Of a stretch of 64,000 bases of DNA, positions 33,768-44,218 are shown in pieces. Below the pieces are notes generated by a model. It was not told the DNA's origin. It searched no databases and worked only from the letters and a program-made list of their open reading frames with translations. Positions within the stretch are counted from its first letter, which is position 1. Every line of letters begins with the position of its first letter. The translations under genes were made by a program, and so were the position numbers. Source of the DNA: Dicyema japonicum (taxonomy: Eukaryota > Dicyemida > Rhombozoa > Dicyemidae); the NCBI GenBank assembly GCA_011109175.1, contig RDEW01000006.1, forward strand, positions 1,696,133 through 1,760,132. The letters are read 5' to 3'.

Positions 33768-34777
33768 AGCTGACCTTAATTGACTTTTTGTTTTTTGTGT
33801 TCTTGGAAGTAATAATAATGTTGAATGGTCTATTTTTAAAAATGGGTAACGGTTGCTGGCTTGACACGTGATTCAATTTGACAAAATTCTAATATGATAG
33901 CACAAGAAGGAGGTCAACCGCAAGACCCAAAGGAGCAACCTTAGGAGACAATCATAGCCGATGTTCAGGGTTATTTTCTCCAGATCTATGGAAGACTTTC
34001 AAGGATGCCAAAAAATAGACGTGCGTACAACGACAAGTTTGCCTTGTCGGTTTCAGTTACTTACTTCATTCACCTCAAACAGGGTTCGACCTCGTGTTTT
34101 ACAGACGCACCCATCATGCTGTGTGCAGCATGAAGATCAGGAGAGCGACATGAGAGCCCTGCCTCGGACTAACTGCTTAATTCTTCTAATCAGGCTTCCT
34201 ATTTCTTACTTTGTGAATGAGAAGCCTTTCACGGAATTTCTTTTAGTCCCAATATCCTTAGTATCCGTTACTTTACACGTTTCGCTGGAGAGTGTTTGAA
34301 AACGATCAAGTACTATTGTATTCTATGAAATTTACGATTTTGTAAATTAATTATTTTGATTTTCAAACAATGAGGAAATTATTTACTAGTTCTTTCAATT
34401 TTAGACCGAAAAGAACTTTAACTACAGTCATGTGTTATCTGACAATTCATATCTTAAAAATTTCAAGTTTCAACGTCTCCAGACTCCATCGCCTCGTTCA
34501 TCCTCACGGTAAGGAAGACGTAAACTTTCATATATCATGAAGCTAAGTAGTCATTTTTAGATCTATGTCAATTTGGGTAAATCAAATTTCCATTTAATAT
34601 AATTTCCTTAGTGTTTTTCTATCTGTTTGGCCGCAAGTATTTTACTCTTAGAAGAATCACAAATGTTATGCTTGAGAGTGTTTAAACAATAATTTTACTG
34701 ATTAATTGTTGGGGTGGTTGTCCCGCAGGAGCAATCCTAGTGTTGTATGGCACATAGTGTTCTAATGTAATATGTCA
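33768..34777 (+). repeat. 1-kb dispersed direct repeat, copy 2
   Basis: Same orientation as 19172-20150. It differs mainly by substitutions and a roughly 34-nt insertion at about 34107-34140 that contains the perfect hairpin CATGCTG-TGTG-CAGCATG (34115-34132). It starts in a family-C-like tail and ends where the second family-A element begins. Confidence 0.85.
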
Positions 34778-34809
34778 CAGGCAAAAAATCAAAAAAATTT
34801 TTTTGATTT

Positions 34810-37690
34810 AATTTATCAAATCTCAGCGGGCTGCGTGCTCGCTCTACCTTTGGAACTGCAGTGTCTGCATGGGAACTGGTTGGAAAACCCAGAGGATCAT
34901 TCCAAACGAGCACGTTGAACCAAACGAGCCTCTAGACTTCAATAATATGGACAACCTCTTGCTCTTCTTATCGGATCTAAGGAAAGCCAGGAAGATCCCA
35001 ATCAGGATCCCAAGACCCGTCCGGATCCCGCGGCTACATGCCTGGCCTCTGCAATTGACAATGCTCTCACGTCCGACGACCTGGAGGCCTGGCTAAAACT
35101 CCTCAGTTTTGCTCCGATGGCCCTTGGAATCCCTTGGAATTCCATTTATCGACTCAAAGGGAGGTCAACGGAATACAGAGGAAAGCACGACACTTGGAAA
35201 TTCCCTTTCCTAAAAAATGAAGAAGAACATCCAAGTTTTCTATGTGCATTCTCTCACCAAGACGGAAGTCAAGAAATCAAAACATTCTGATTCCAATCCT
35301 CCGTTTATTTGAATGGCCCGGAAAAACTTAAAGAGAGAGTGAACCGCAAACTATTCGAAGGCGACGTCCGAGCGGCGTTGCGCGTCGTCGCCAGCGACGA
35401 AACTGTTATGGCTGCGACACCTGAGGTGCTAGAACTACTCAGACATAAACATCCATGTGCTCCGGAAGATTACCGCCCATTCGTGCTTCCGGGAAATTTG
35501 TCAAGGATGACCGTCACCGAAGGCGAAGTGCGACGCGGCATTTCGTCCTTTGCGGCGAGTAGCAGTGGAGGCATCGATGGCTTGCGGCCGGGTCACATCA
35601 AAGATCTTACGGCGGAGGCTACTGCAGAAGCTGGCTGCAACCTTGTCAAATCAATTACAAAACTGGTTATGCGTATTTTGAACGGAGATATTCCTCCCCA
35701 CGCAAGGGAGCTCCTTTTCAGTGCACATTTATTGGCCTTCAAAAAACCTGAAGGTGGGGTCCGCCCCATCGCAGTCGGCAACTATTTCAGAAGATTGACA
35801 GCGAAAATTGCATGCAGCATTGTCTCTCCGAGAATATCTGAAGAATTTTCCCCCTCCAACTGGGGTTGGTGTAAGGAACGGATGCGAGGCGGCAGTGCAT
35901 GCTGCGAGGTGTTTTTTTGGACAGAAAGACGAACAAAACCCACACATTGGGGTCAAGCTGGACATCTGCAATGCCTTCAATTCATTGAGGAGGGATCAAA
36001 TTTTCGAAACTACAAGCAAACGAGCCCCGGAACTTATTCCACTTGTCTTCCTCGCTTACGGAACCAATTCTTCACTGGTTTTCGGGGACAAGATTATCTG
36101 TTCGGAGACCGGAGTTCAACAAGGGACCCACTTGGTCCACTACTCTTCGCTCTGGCCATCGATGAAATTGTCCGCTCTATAAACACACAACTAAACCTTT
36201 GGTATCTCGATGACGCCACAATTGGAGGGCCGTGGAGAAAAGTACACGACGTTCTGTCACATGCCGTGCCGGCACTACGAAACCTCGGACTTGAGATAAA
36301 CATAAAGAAATCGGAGCTAATAAATATCACATACTCGGAGAGTGATTTCATCAACGTGGTCGAGTCTTTCAACTCGGTACTACCTGGAATTACTGTCGTA
36401 CCCAGGGAGCGGACATACTTTCTTGGGTGCCCACTTGACGAAAAGGAACTGCGGAGCCATCTACAAACAAAAGAGGATGAACTCTCCAGAGTCACGGAGA
36501 AACTCCTTACTCGATGGTCATACAGCGTTCTTCCTTTTGAAGAATAGCATCGGCTTGCCCAAACTCCTATATGCTCTCCGATGTTCTCCCTGCTTCAAAC
36601 ATCGTGACATCCTCCTGTCACTGGATAGGACATTGAGAAAATCAGCTGAATTACTTCTAAACATCCACTTTGATGCGCCGAGTTGGAACCAATGCAAGCT
36701 TCCTACACGCCTCGGAGGAACGGGTCTCAGGTCGGCGCTGGAGATCGCCTATCCAGCATATGTGTCATCGCTCTCAAGTGGAAGCCTTTTGGTCCAAGAA
36801 ATCCTACGTATTACAACCGGACTCTCTTGGGAAAAAGTCTTCGACGAAGCTCGTTGCGAATGGTGTGAAACTGGTTTGGATATGCCGAACGATCCTTCGA
36901 GGCAACGTGACTGGGATGATATTTACTCCAAGAATATCTTCGACGTGCTAAAGTCTGAGGCCAACCAGCATCGTCTTGCATGCCTCGTGTCCGCCGCCAA
37001 CCATGGGAGCGGAGCGTGGCTGGATGCACTCCCGTGTTCCTCCCTGGGGACCCTATTAGACGATAACTGTATTCGGATCGGGATCGCACAACGCCTGGGA
37101 GCTGATGTTTGCGTCGAACACCCAATGTCGCTGTGGAGGGATCGTCGATGCCAAAGGGCTGCACCCGCTCTCGTGCAAAAGGAGCGCGGGCAGAGCACCC
37201 CGCCATGCTGCTATGAACAACATCGTCTTGCGAACTCTTGAAGCGGCAGGCTTCCCAGCAGTACTGGAGGCTGTGGGATTGGACCGCGGAGATGGGAAAA
37301 GACCGGATGGGTTAACTATCTTTCCGTTCACTGAGGGTAAATCGCTCGTATGGGACTGCACTGTTGTGGACTCTTTCTCGAACTCGATGATGCTCGGCTC
37401 AGCGCAGTCTGCTGGATCGGCAGCCAATCTGGCCGAGAAAATCAAGATTAAAAAATATGGTGAAATTGGAGACCGCTAACGTTTTGTACCGGTAGCAATC
37501 GAGACGTCTGGTGCAGCCGATAGTATTACAGCTTCTTTCCTAAGTGAAATTGAGGGAAAATTGGCCCACCGCAAGAAAGACGTGCGGGAAGTGGTCCGGC
37601 TAAGGCAAAGAATTGGTATCGCAGTTGTTCGCGGAAACGCTTACTCCGTGATGTCAGCAGCCGCTCTACCCCATAGTTAATAAATAATAT
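34810..37690 (+). mobile_element. Second family-A element (subfamily A2), 5'-truncated
   Basis: About 2.9 kb, about 50% identical at protein level (rough estimate) to the 12.3-kb element over the RT and REL. Its 5' end lies inside the PHD-like finger. After the stop (37680) a short 3' UTR leads into TTAAAAAATTTTTGACGTTA and an A run. The different 3' UTR shows it is a separate subfamily. Confidence 0.85.
34869..37680 (+). pseudogene. Family-A2 polyprotein: RT, CCHC, REL endonuclease
   Basis: Main frames: SSSGGIDGLRPGHIKDLTAE, FKKPEGGVRPIAVGNYFRRL, VKLDICNAFNSLRRDQIFE, GVQQGTHLVHY, LNLWYLDDATIGGPW (catalytic YLDD), LPTRLGGTGLRSALEIAYPA, LGTLLDDNCIRIGIAQRLGA, CRCGGIVDAKGLHPLSCKRS, DGKRPDGLTIFPFTEG, SLVWDCTVVDSF and IGIAVVRGNAYSVM to the stop. 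These match the RT and REL of the 12.3-kb copy block by block. Breaks at about 35100, 35880, 36550, 37130 and 37480. Confidence 0.82.
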
Positions 37691-37849
37691 TTTATTGTTA
37701 AAAAATTTTTGACGTTAAAAAAAAAAATTTATCAAATTAATATATATAATTTGACGAATCTAGTGAAATGAAAAATGAACAATCAATTTAACAAAGGTTA
37801 CGGAATAAGTACTACCAGTCCGCTAGTTGGCCCGACTGTTCATCTCGGT

Positions 37850-38250
37850 ACCCCTTTCCTTGTTAACCATTCATTTGTTGGTCTAGGAAGTCACACATCC
37901 TGATTTGAATATCTTCCCTGACTGGCCTGACTAGTTTGTTCTCCTTCTCAGTCAGGCCATCGTACAGTTTCTTCCCAAAGGATAGTTTGATCGCCGCTCT
38001 CCTTGTTTTCCCTAGTCGAGCGAGGATTCTCTCTCTAGGGGCTGTAGAACCATCCCTCGCTTCCGTAAATAAGTCTTGGACGAATCACATTCCGAAGACA
38101 AAGAGCACGGTATACTATCAAACTTTAGGCTTCTAGTGCAGAACATTGCTTGCACAGTTTTCTTCCTTCGCTCTTCGATGTCTTTGAGGTATGATCTTCT
38201 GCAATCCCCAGGTAATTCAGAGATGAAACTCTAGGTATGCAAAGCGTGTA
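37850..38250 (-). mobile_element. LINE RT C-terminal fragment
   Basis: Mixed minus-strand frames give YLGIAEDHTSKTSKSEGRK, LRNVIRPRLIYGSEGW and ILARLGKTRRAAIKLSFGKK, resembling the YLG(I/V) to (I/V)RPxLxYGSExW segment of RTE/CR1-type RTs. Heavily frameshifted. Confidence 0.45.
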
Positions 38251-38297
38251 GAGCTCCTCGTGATGCCTACCTAGCCTGCTGCCTTTTCACGAGAGCC

Positions 38298-38592
38298 ATA
38301 GTATTTATAGCTCCGCATAGGCAGGACACACACTTTATTTGAGTAAAGAACGATTAATTTTAACTAATCGTAGAACCAAAGAATGATCTTCATTTCTTTT
38401 TTTCTTTTTCTTGTGTGAGTGTCCTTTCTAGACAATCCAGTTCCGCAGTGAGTATCCACTGATGACGGCGTCACTCAACAAACCCTTTCTGCATCGTAGA
38501 TGCGTGGAACCTTCCACCAAATGAACAGCAGCGAGATTCGAACCCGTAGCATAAGCTACCTAAGCCCGACACCTAACCACTATGCCACCCGG
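38298..38592 (-). mobile_element. tRNA-derived SINE with intact Pol III boxes
   Basis: On the minus strand: A box TGGCATAGTGG (38587-38577) and B box GGTTCGAATCT (38544-38534), spaced as in tRNA genes. A non-tRNA body follows: GTGACGCCGTCATCAGTG, TCACTGCGGAACTGGATTGT, AAAGGACACTCACAC, then AAATAAAGTGTGTGTCCTGC. The cloverleaf is not closed by a proper acceptor stem, so this is a SINE, not a tRNA gene. No CDS overlaps. Confidence 0.85.
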
Positions 38593-38849
38593 TTTATCCG
38601 TAAGTAAGTGAATTTTTTCGTGGAGAGTCTCAGGGCTAATATAAATAAAAAATGTTAACAAATTAATTTTTACTATATATAAAAACAAATCTAAGTGCTT
38701 CTGCAAAAGTACTAACGTTAAGTCCAAACTAAGCAAACTACAAGAATAATCTGCCCGATTTTGGAATGAGGTTTATTGGGTATTTCCCAGAGCTGCAAAC
38801 GCTTCTCAACAAAGTTATTGAAAAAAAGTTTTTTATTTATTAATTTAAA

Positions 38850-40620
38850 ATTAAGATCATGTAAAAATTATTTATCTTTAATTATTTTTTTAATGGTTTC
38901 TTATGTGTTTTTTTTATTTCCATCGGAGATCTGTATTTCGACAATATTGTGTGAAAATATATTAGTAATTGTTACACTTTCACCATATGGAGACTCAAAT
39001 TTTTTAAAGGCTAAAGATGGATTAGTCCCAAAATCTTTCATAACTCTGACCTTTTTTAAAAATATTAATAAATTAGAATTACCTTATCACCAGTTTTAAA
39101 TAAATATTTAATTGATGTACACTCATTTTTATTCATTTTCTTAAAATATGCTGAATCCAATTTTGGTGGATTGAATTCAAATTGAAATGACGTTTCTTCT
39201 AAATCAATATTATCTAAAAAAAACCTTTTTGCTCTTCTTGATTGGAAACATGACTGTCATCGCAATTTTCATCATTTAGTGATCCTTCACAATCTCAAAA
39301 AAATTATATTAATCCTATTAAAGCAACCTATATCTGGTTATCCGTACCTCAGTGCTAGTCAAGCACAATAAACCGGACATTGTGGTACACGATAAGGAAT
39401 CTGGCCAAGTCCTTATCATAGAAGTTGGCATCACGTCTCAAGACCGTTTGCAGACTGTGGAGGTGGAGAAAAAAGGAAGTATGACTTTCTTGCAAACGAG
39501 ATGGGGCGGATGCTTGGTTGCAAGGTCCTCGTTATTCCTATAGTAATGACGTGGGAAGGAATTGCAACAAAGTACCACAAGGGTTATCTGAAGCAGTTGG
39601 GGGTAGATAGGAAGCTCCAGGCCTATCTACAGTCCACTGTGTTAAAGCGGACCCTAGAGAGCTTGACACTGGAGTATAGGAGGCAGAACCCTGAGATGCC
39701 ATATGGGCAGAGGGTTCAATTTGACAATGCGCTTTCGGAGTTGTTTCAGCAACCAGAATCGAACCTGCCTGAGGAGGCTGGCGAACAGGCAGGCGAGGAA
39801 GGTTGTTGATCAATAAATATATTAATCTTATTGAAGCAACCTATATCTGTATTAATCTCATCGACTACTGTGTTTTTAATTTAAATACTGTTGAATCCAT
39901 TAATTCCTTGATTCTTGTAAAATGGAGTATTGCCTCAAAATAATTTAATTAAAAGTTACCTGTTGATGTATGGGTATACATATTATAATAAACTGCTTCC
40001 TTTATGTTTTTAGTCCAACACTTATCTTCAGACATCATCTTAGATAGTGATCTTGTGATTGATTAATTGAAGCGTTCGATAATCGCTTGACTCATTGGAT
40101 TGTTAAACCTACTATGAATTTGTTGGACGTTGAAGAGGTCACATAATGCTCTTACATAGAAATTTTTAAATTCTGTCCCATTATCCGATTGTAAGAATCG
40201 GAATGGTCCATCATCCAAAAAGATTTCTTCTAGGTTTTTGGCCACTTCATATCCACTCTTATTTTCATATTTCTAGTGAAGGCATATTTAGAATATATCA
40301 ATTACGGTGAGAAGCCATTTGAAAGATTCATTGTTTTAGTTAAACCTTGAATTTATTTAATAACAAAGTATTACCTTTTTAGATCAACCAGGTCTATTTG
40401 AAATCTTTCATTCGGCTGAGAAGCTATAATGTGATTTTCAGGATCCATTTGCATTAGTGGAGTCAAAAAACGACAAATGTTGTTGTCTTTAAGATATAAC
40501 CTCCCATTGATAGATAACAAATTTTTTGACTTTTGAGTTAATCAGTATTTTTTGTCTTGTCATTAGATCGATCACCTTCTCTTCCAATATTTTCATTGTA
40601 TCATGATATTCCTGGGTTGT
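38850..40620 (-). pseudogene. KRBA2/SCAND3-like integrase gene with micro-introns, split by a family-B insertion
   Basis: Minus-strand exons: NGRLYLKDNNICRFLTP, NERFQIDLVDLKR (first catalytic Asp), ESFKWLLTVIDIF, KNKSGYEVAKNLEEIFLDDG, PFRFLQSDNGTEFKNFYVRA (second Asp), NNPMSQAIIERFN (catalytic Glu), YTHTSTGNTPFYKNQG and, left of the insertion, FKTGDKVRVMKDFG. The domain order matches the DDE integrase core of KRBA2/SCAND3-type proteins. Introns of 29 (40346-40374), 26 (39934-39959) and 32 bp (39051-39082) have GT/AG ends and restore the frame. Stops and small indels near 40280-40330 show decay. The insertion (39337-39820) sits between the core and the C-terminal domain. No terminal repeats identified. 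Confidence 0.7.
39337..39820 (+). mobile_element. Family-B insertion with 29-bp target-site duplication
   Basis: A 5'-truncated copy starting at LVIRTSVLVKHNKPDIVV-type codons and ending at EEAGEQAGEEGC-stop. Flanks 39308-39336 and 39821-39849 are a 29-bp duplication (ATTAATC..TATT.AAGCAACC...) with two mismatches. The 3' end lacks the last roughly 35 nt present in the copies at 21.2 and 22.8 kb. Confidence 0.9.
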
Positions 40621-40649
40621 TTTAACGAAAAACCGATCAGGAAGGGAAT

Positions 40650-41000
40650 GCAGAGCGAACGTGTATGAGACACGACGATGTACAATGAGGGGCCGAACGT
40701 ATTGTTCGATGTTCTACAGAAACTGTTAATGGCAAGGCTTAGGCTTGGATTTATTCCACCATTATGAAAGAGATCTATAGTAAGGATGGTCCCCTACCAG
40801 GGATACTAGAGGGAACCTCTGAGCTATAGACCAATCAGTCTTGTGTGCTCTACTTAGAAGATAGTAGAGAGGATCATCTCCAAAATCTAAGTTGGCATAT
40901 TAAAGGAACTAATTTCTTGCTCCACACCAATGGGGATTTCGACCTGGAAGGTTGTGTAAGACTAATCTTTTTGGTGAAATCGGAAAAATTCAAAAATTCT
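40650..41000 (+). mobile_element. LINE RT N-terminal remnant (arm 2)
   Basis: Reads PLSYRPISLVCST and, in another frame, QWGFRPGRLCKTNLFG, i.e. RT domains 1 and 2 of a Jockey/CR1-type LINE. It lies 5' of and on the same strand as the homeobox copy. Confidence 0.6.
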
Positions 41001-41121
41001 AATAAAGCGTGTGTACATTGACTTTCTGAGATAATCGTGTGTATAAAATAATCGCGCTTCATATAAAAAGGGGCATAATTTGAAATATCTAATTTTGAGT
41101 TATTTGTCTATAAATATTATA

Positions 41122-41895
41122 ATGGAAGATCAGAACCGTGATACAAATGAAAATAAAGAAATCAAAAAACTGATTAAAGAGTTTTGCATGGTCTAATGTT
41201 TATTAGTCACTTTTTATTCGACGTTCTCAGCAAAATGCACGAAAAATTAAATACGATAACTTTAGGAAATTTTAATGTCGACGATTTTTCGGATTTATTA
41301 AATTTATTCTTCGATAGCTTAGAGAATGTCAAAAAGAGTAAACCTGAAATTGACGACCTTGTAACTCATGTTTAAAATTTTAGATGAATTCAGCTATTAG
41401 CTCTCTGTGGTGCCAACTAATTGAGTTCAAGATGCTTAATTATTTTATTGAAAGATTCAAACAGTCCAGTCTTAGTCATTTTATCGAGGAAATTAAGCCA
41501 AAAGTAATTAAGTTGAGTATTCCTAGATAAATTCATTATTGCCCAAAGATTCGGATAACTCTGACCCTAACAAGGTTACTTGATAAATTAAATTAGGAAA
41601 TCGAAATACCTCCGACAATACCAAGTTTTGTCAAAATTATAATATTTTTTAGAAAGAAGACCATATTCATTAAAAGTTACCAATATACTAATGAAATGGC
41701 TTCTTGAAAATGCTGAGGTATATTTAGCGGCTCAGTTTAGCATCCGTTTCCGTCTACAGAGATAAAGTTACAGCTAATGAGGAGACTAAATTGACTCGTC
41801 TCCAAATTGATGATTGGTTTAAAGACGCTAGAAAAAGATCTTTATATCGTAATTATAAAGGAAAATATGAAAGACGAAATATTAATAAAGATTAA
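41122..41895 (+). pseudogene. MEIS/PKNOX-type TALE homeobox gene, copy 2
   Basis: Same structure as copy 1. Introns are 26 (41181-41206), 23 (41361-41383), 23 (41504-41526), 22 (41575-41596), 28 (41625-41652) and 23 bp (41718-41740). Here exon 2 is open (HFLFDVLSKMHEKLNTITLG), where copy 1 lacks one T. However, one G is missing at about 41779-41782 (ATGAGG against ATGGAGG), which shifts the homeodomain. The DNA still encodes WFKDARKR with Asp at position 51. Core promoter candidates TATAAAA (41042 and about 41061-41068) and TATAAATA (41109) precede the ATG. Labelled pseudogene because of the homeobox frameshift; it could equally be an uncorrected base. Confidence 0.75.
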
Positions 41896-42443
41896 TTAAC
41901 TAAAATTTTGAATAATTTTCATCTTAGTTTATGTGGCTTCACTAAACAAGTTTTGTTAAAATAATAAAATAACTGAATTTACTAAACGTCAACAGAAAAT
42001 ATCATACGTCATCTCAGAAAATCATTATTTTTTGATTTAACTATTCATCAATGTCTTTTAGTCTTTGAATTGATATCATGTGATTCTAATATCTAAATCA
42101 TCACAACAATACTTGTAAATACAAAGTATCATTCTTGAAAAATAATTTTTCTGGTAATTCGGAGAAATATAGAATAGAATGAACTAATGGACTTTTGGAC
42201 AATTGAAAGTAATCTTTGCATTTTTCTGAAAATGATGGGTAGTTAAGAAAACTTTCAGTGATTATCGTAATCATCAATTGTCTGATTTTTCGATAACATA
42301 CTTTTTAACTCAATATCTCATCCATTCTGCCACCAACAGACAGATAATCCTAATTTACAATTTGGAAGATGCTGTTCTGATAATACACTTTGGATTTAGT
42401 ATCTCTTATATTTTGTTCTCATTAATAATCATACTGCACATTA

Positions 42444-42650
42444 CGAGAGCCATATTACCTATATCTCAACCCCGACAGGACACACTTTATTTAAGTAAAG
42501 AAAAGTCATGTTATCTAATTGTAGAGTGAAAACTCATGAGTGATCTTCACTTCTTTTTTGTTGGTGTGAGTGAAATTTTCACAAATGGCGGCGTTACTCA
42601 TCAAACCAAAGTTTCAGGCCTTTATGCCCGAACTCATTACACTTGATTCT
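42444..42650 (-). mobile_element. tRNA-derived SINE (copy in arm 2)
   Basis: Same SINE as at 15958-16178 with a roughly 30-nt internal deletion: TTTCACT is followed directly by CACACCAACAAAAAAG, so the GGATCGTCTATAAAGGACTC block is missing. Confidence 0.75.
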
Positions 42651-42703
42651 TATTAGTTTAGAAAATATAGATGCCTTATCATTGCAGAGTTAAATGAATT
42701 ACA

Positions 42704-43496
42704 CGTGCAACACTCAAAATCAATTTAAAGTATCATTTTGTTTACATTGATTAAACTATTTAATAGTCGGATAACTTTATTTACTTCAGTGTTACAATCT
42801 TTGGTAAGAACCTCAAGAAACGTCTGCTTGTGTCGACCGAATCCAAACCCAATAGTCCATTACAGACTTCAGTTTGAGGAGAGAGGTGAAGAAGTAGGTC
42901 CAACCTCTTACATCATCACATATTTTACGTCGAATAGTAAAACCAAATTAAGAACAGGCTTTGGATACGTGAATGTTGTCTACGGTGAAAGTCTCAAATC
43001 AAACAAAAAGATGGAGATTTCACATTTCTGTTTTCCATCATTCCTACCTAAGTTGAGCAGAGACTGATAACCGGCTGCATTCATACCCTGTCTAACAACT
43101 TTAAGGCATTGTGTCTAGAAGACTTTCTAGCACTCCACCTACAGGCGAGTAGAAGCAGACCAAACAAGCAGGCACGGCGGTGATGGTTCTATGACTTTAA
43201 GGGATATTTCTATTAGTTAATTTGATCTTACTTGGATCTTTAGAATTTTCATTCGATCGACGAATTTCCATAACTCGAAGTATTACTCTTTCGGATCACT
43301 TTGCTTAGGTGATCCATGTTTCCATACGGCCAACAATATTCAAGGGACCAAACAATGGACCAAAGTTATTTACCGGAAATAACTCTGCCTTTTCCGAGGT
43401 TGATAATCCTTTCACTGAGCTTTCAATGATGTTAGTAGGGAATATAGAGTCGATATAGGCGGAATCCATTACTATTGGCTTCAGTTCATCAATACT
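42704..43496. other. Unidentified frames
   Basis: A 109-codon plus frame (42738-43067; PNPIVHYRLQFEERGEEVGP) and a 70-codon minus frame (43305-43517; PVNNFGPLFGPLNIVGRMET) stand out from the background, but I recognise neither. Confidence 0.3.
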
Positions 43497-43790
43497 GCAC
43501 TTTACGAAGAGCCACATTTGCTATAGCTCCTCCCAGACAGGCACACACTTTATTTAAGTAAAGAAGAGTTATCATAACTAATCGATGAAGAAGAATCAAG
43601 GAATGCTTTGACATCTTTTTTTAGTGGGTGCGAGTCCTTTGTAGACGATCCGGTTCCGCAGTGAAATTTTCACTGATGCCGGCGTCACTTGTTAAGCTAA
43701 AACATCGTAGATTAATGTAAAGCAGCGAGATTCTGCAGCATTTTCTTCCCGTCACTCTTTACACTGCGCCACCTGACCACACTTTACTTC
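43497..43790 (-). mobile_element. tRNA-derived SINE (degenerate tRNA head)
   Basis: Minus strand: TCAGGTGGCGCAGTGTAAAG (A-box-like), a degraded B box, then GTGACGCCGGCATCAGTGAA, TTTCACTGCGGAACCGGATC, GTCTACAAAGGACTCGCACC and AAATAAAGTGTGTGCCTGTC. It ends GGCTCTTCGTAAAGTGCAGT, a 3' end shared with the other copies. Confidence 0.8.
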
Positions 43791-44218
43791 ATCAAACAGA
43801 AAATTTTTTGAAATTAATCCTGGAAATTATTAATAATGAGAAATGATATGTTCGCTGTAAGAATCTCAACTCAGTAGGAATTAATGAATATACATTTTAA
43901 TTAAAATTGAATATTATCGTAAAATACCATCAATTTGATTTTTTAACATAATAACGCGCCAACTACTAGCCTTATATCTATTAACTTTTTAGAGGTGTTT
44001 CCCAACTTCAAGAACGTGACATTTTTTCTGGATCTTGATGGGTTGTATTTTAGGAAGGACTTGTTTTTCCACAATTTATGAATTTTAATTTTAACATCTG
44101 AATTTATTTTTTCAAAGAAATGGGAATCTTTTCACGTCTACCATAAATGAAAGTATCACTTGAAGTGATTATTCCCTGTCGACTCCCAATTATTATTATT
44201 ATTAATTATTATTAAAAC
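43791..44218. other. No recognisable feature
   Basis: A/T-rich, ending in the ATT-rich tail of the family-D element. Confidence 0.4.

Larger units (their letters stand above)
40636..42703 (-). repeat. Inverted duplication, arm 2 (2.07 kb)
   Basis: Reverse complement of 15905-17972. From left to right it contains a LINE RT remnant (40650-41000), the homeobox copy (41122-41895) and a SINE (about 42444-42650). It starts directly at the 5' end of the integrase gene. Confidence 0.9.

Noticed and set aside
33961-34299. 112-codon frame in the 1-kb repeat as a gene
   Set aside because: The sister copy at 19.36 kb is frameshifted in the same place by a one-base insertion and shows no bias toward synonymous change; treated as non-coding.
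37936-38136. Plus-strand 66-codon frame
   Set aside because: The opposite strand shows RT-like blocks (LRNVIRPRLIYGSEGW), so this is a shadow of a LINE fragment.
38534-38592. Possible tRNA gene (good A and B boxes)
   Set aside because: No closed acceptor stem, and the sequence runs on into a body shared with three other copies, so it is a SINE head.
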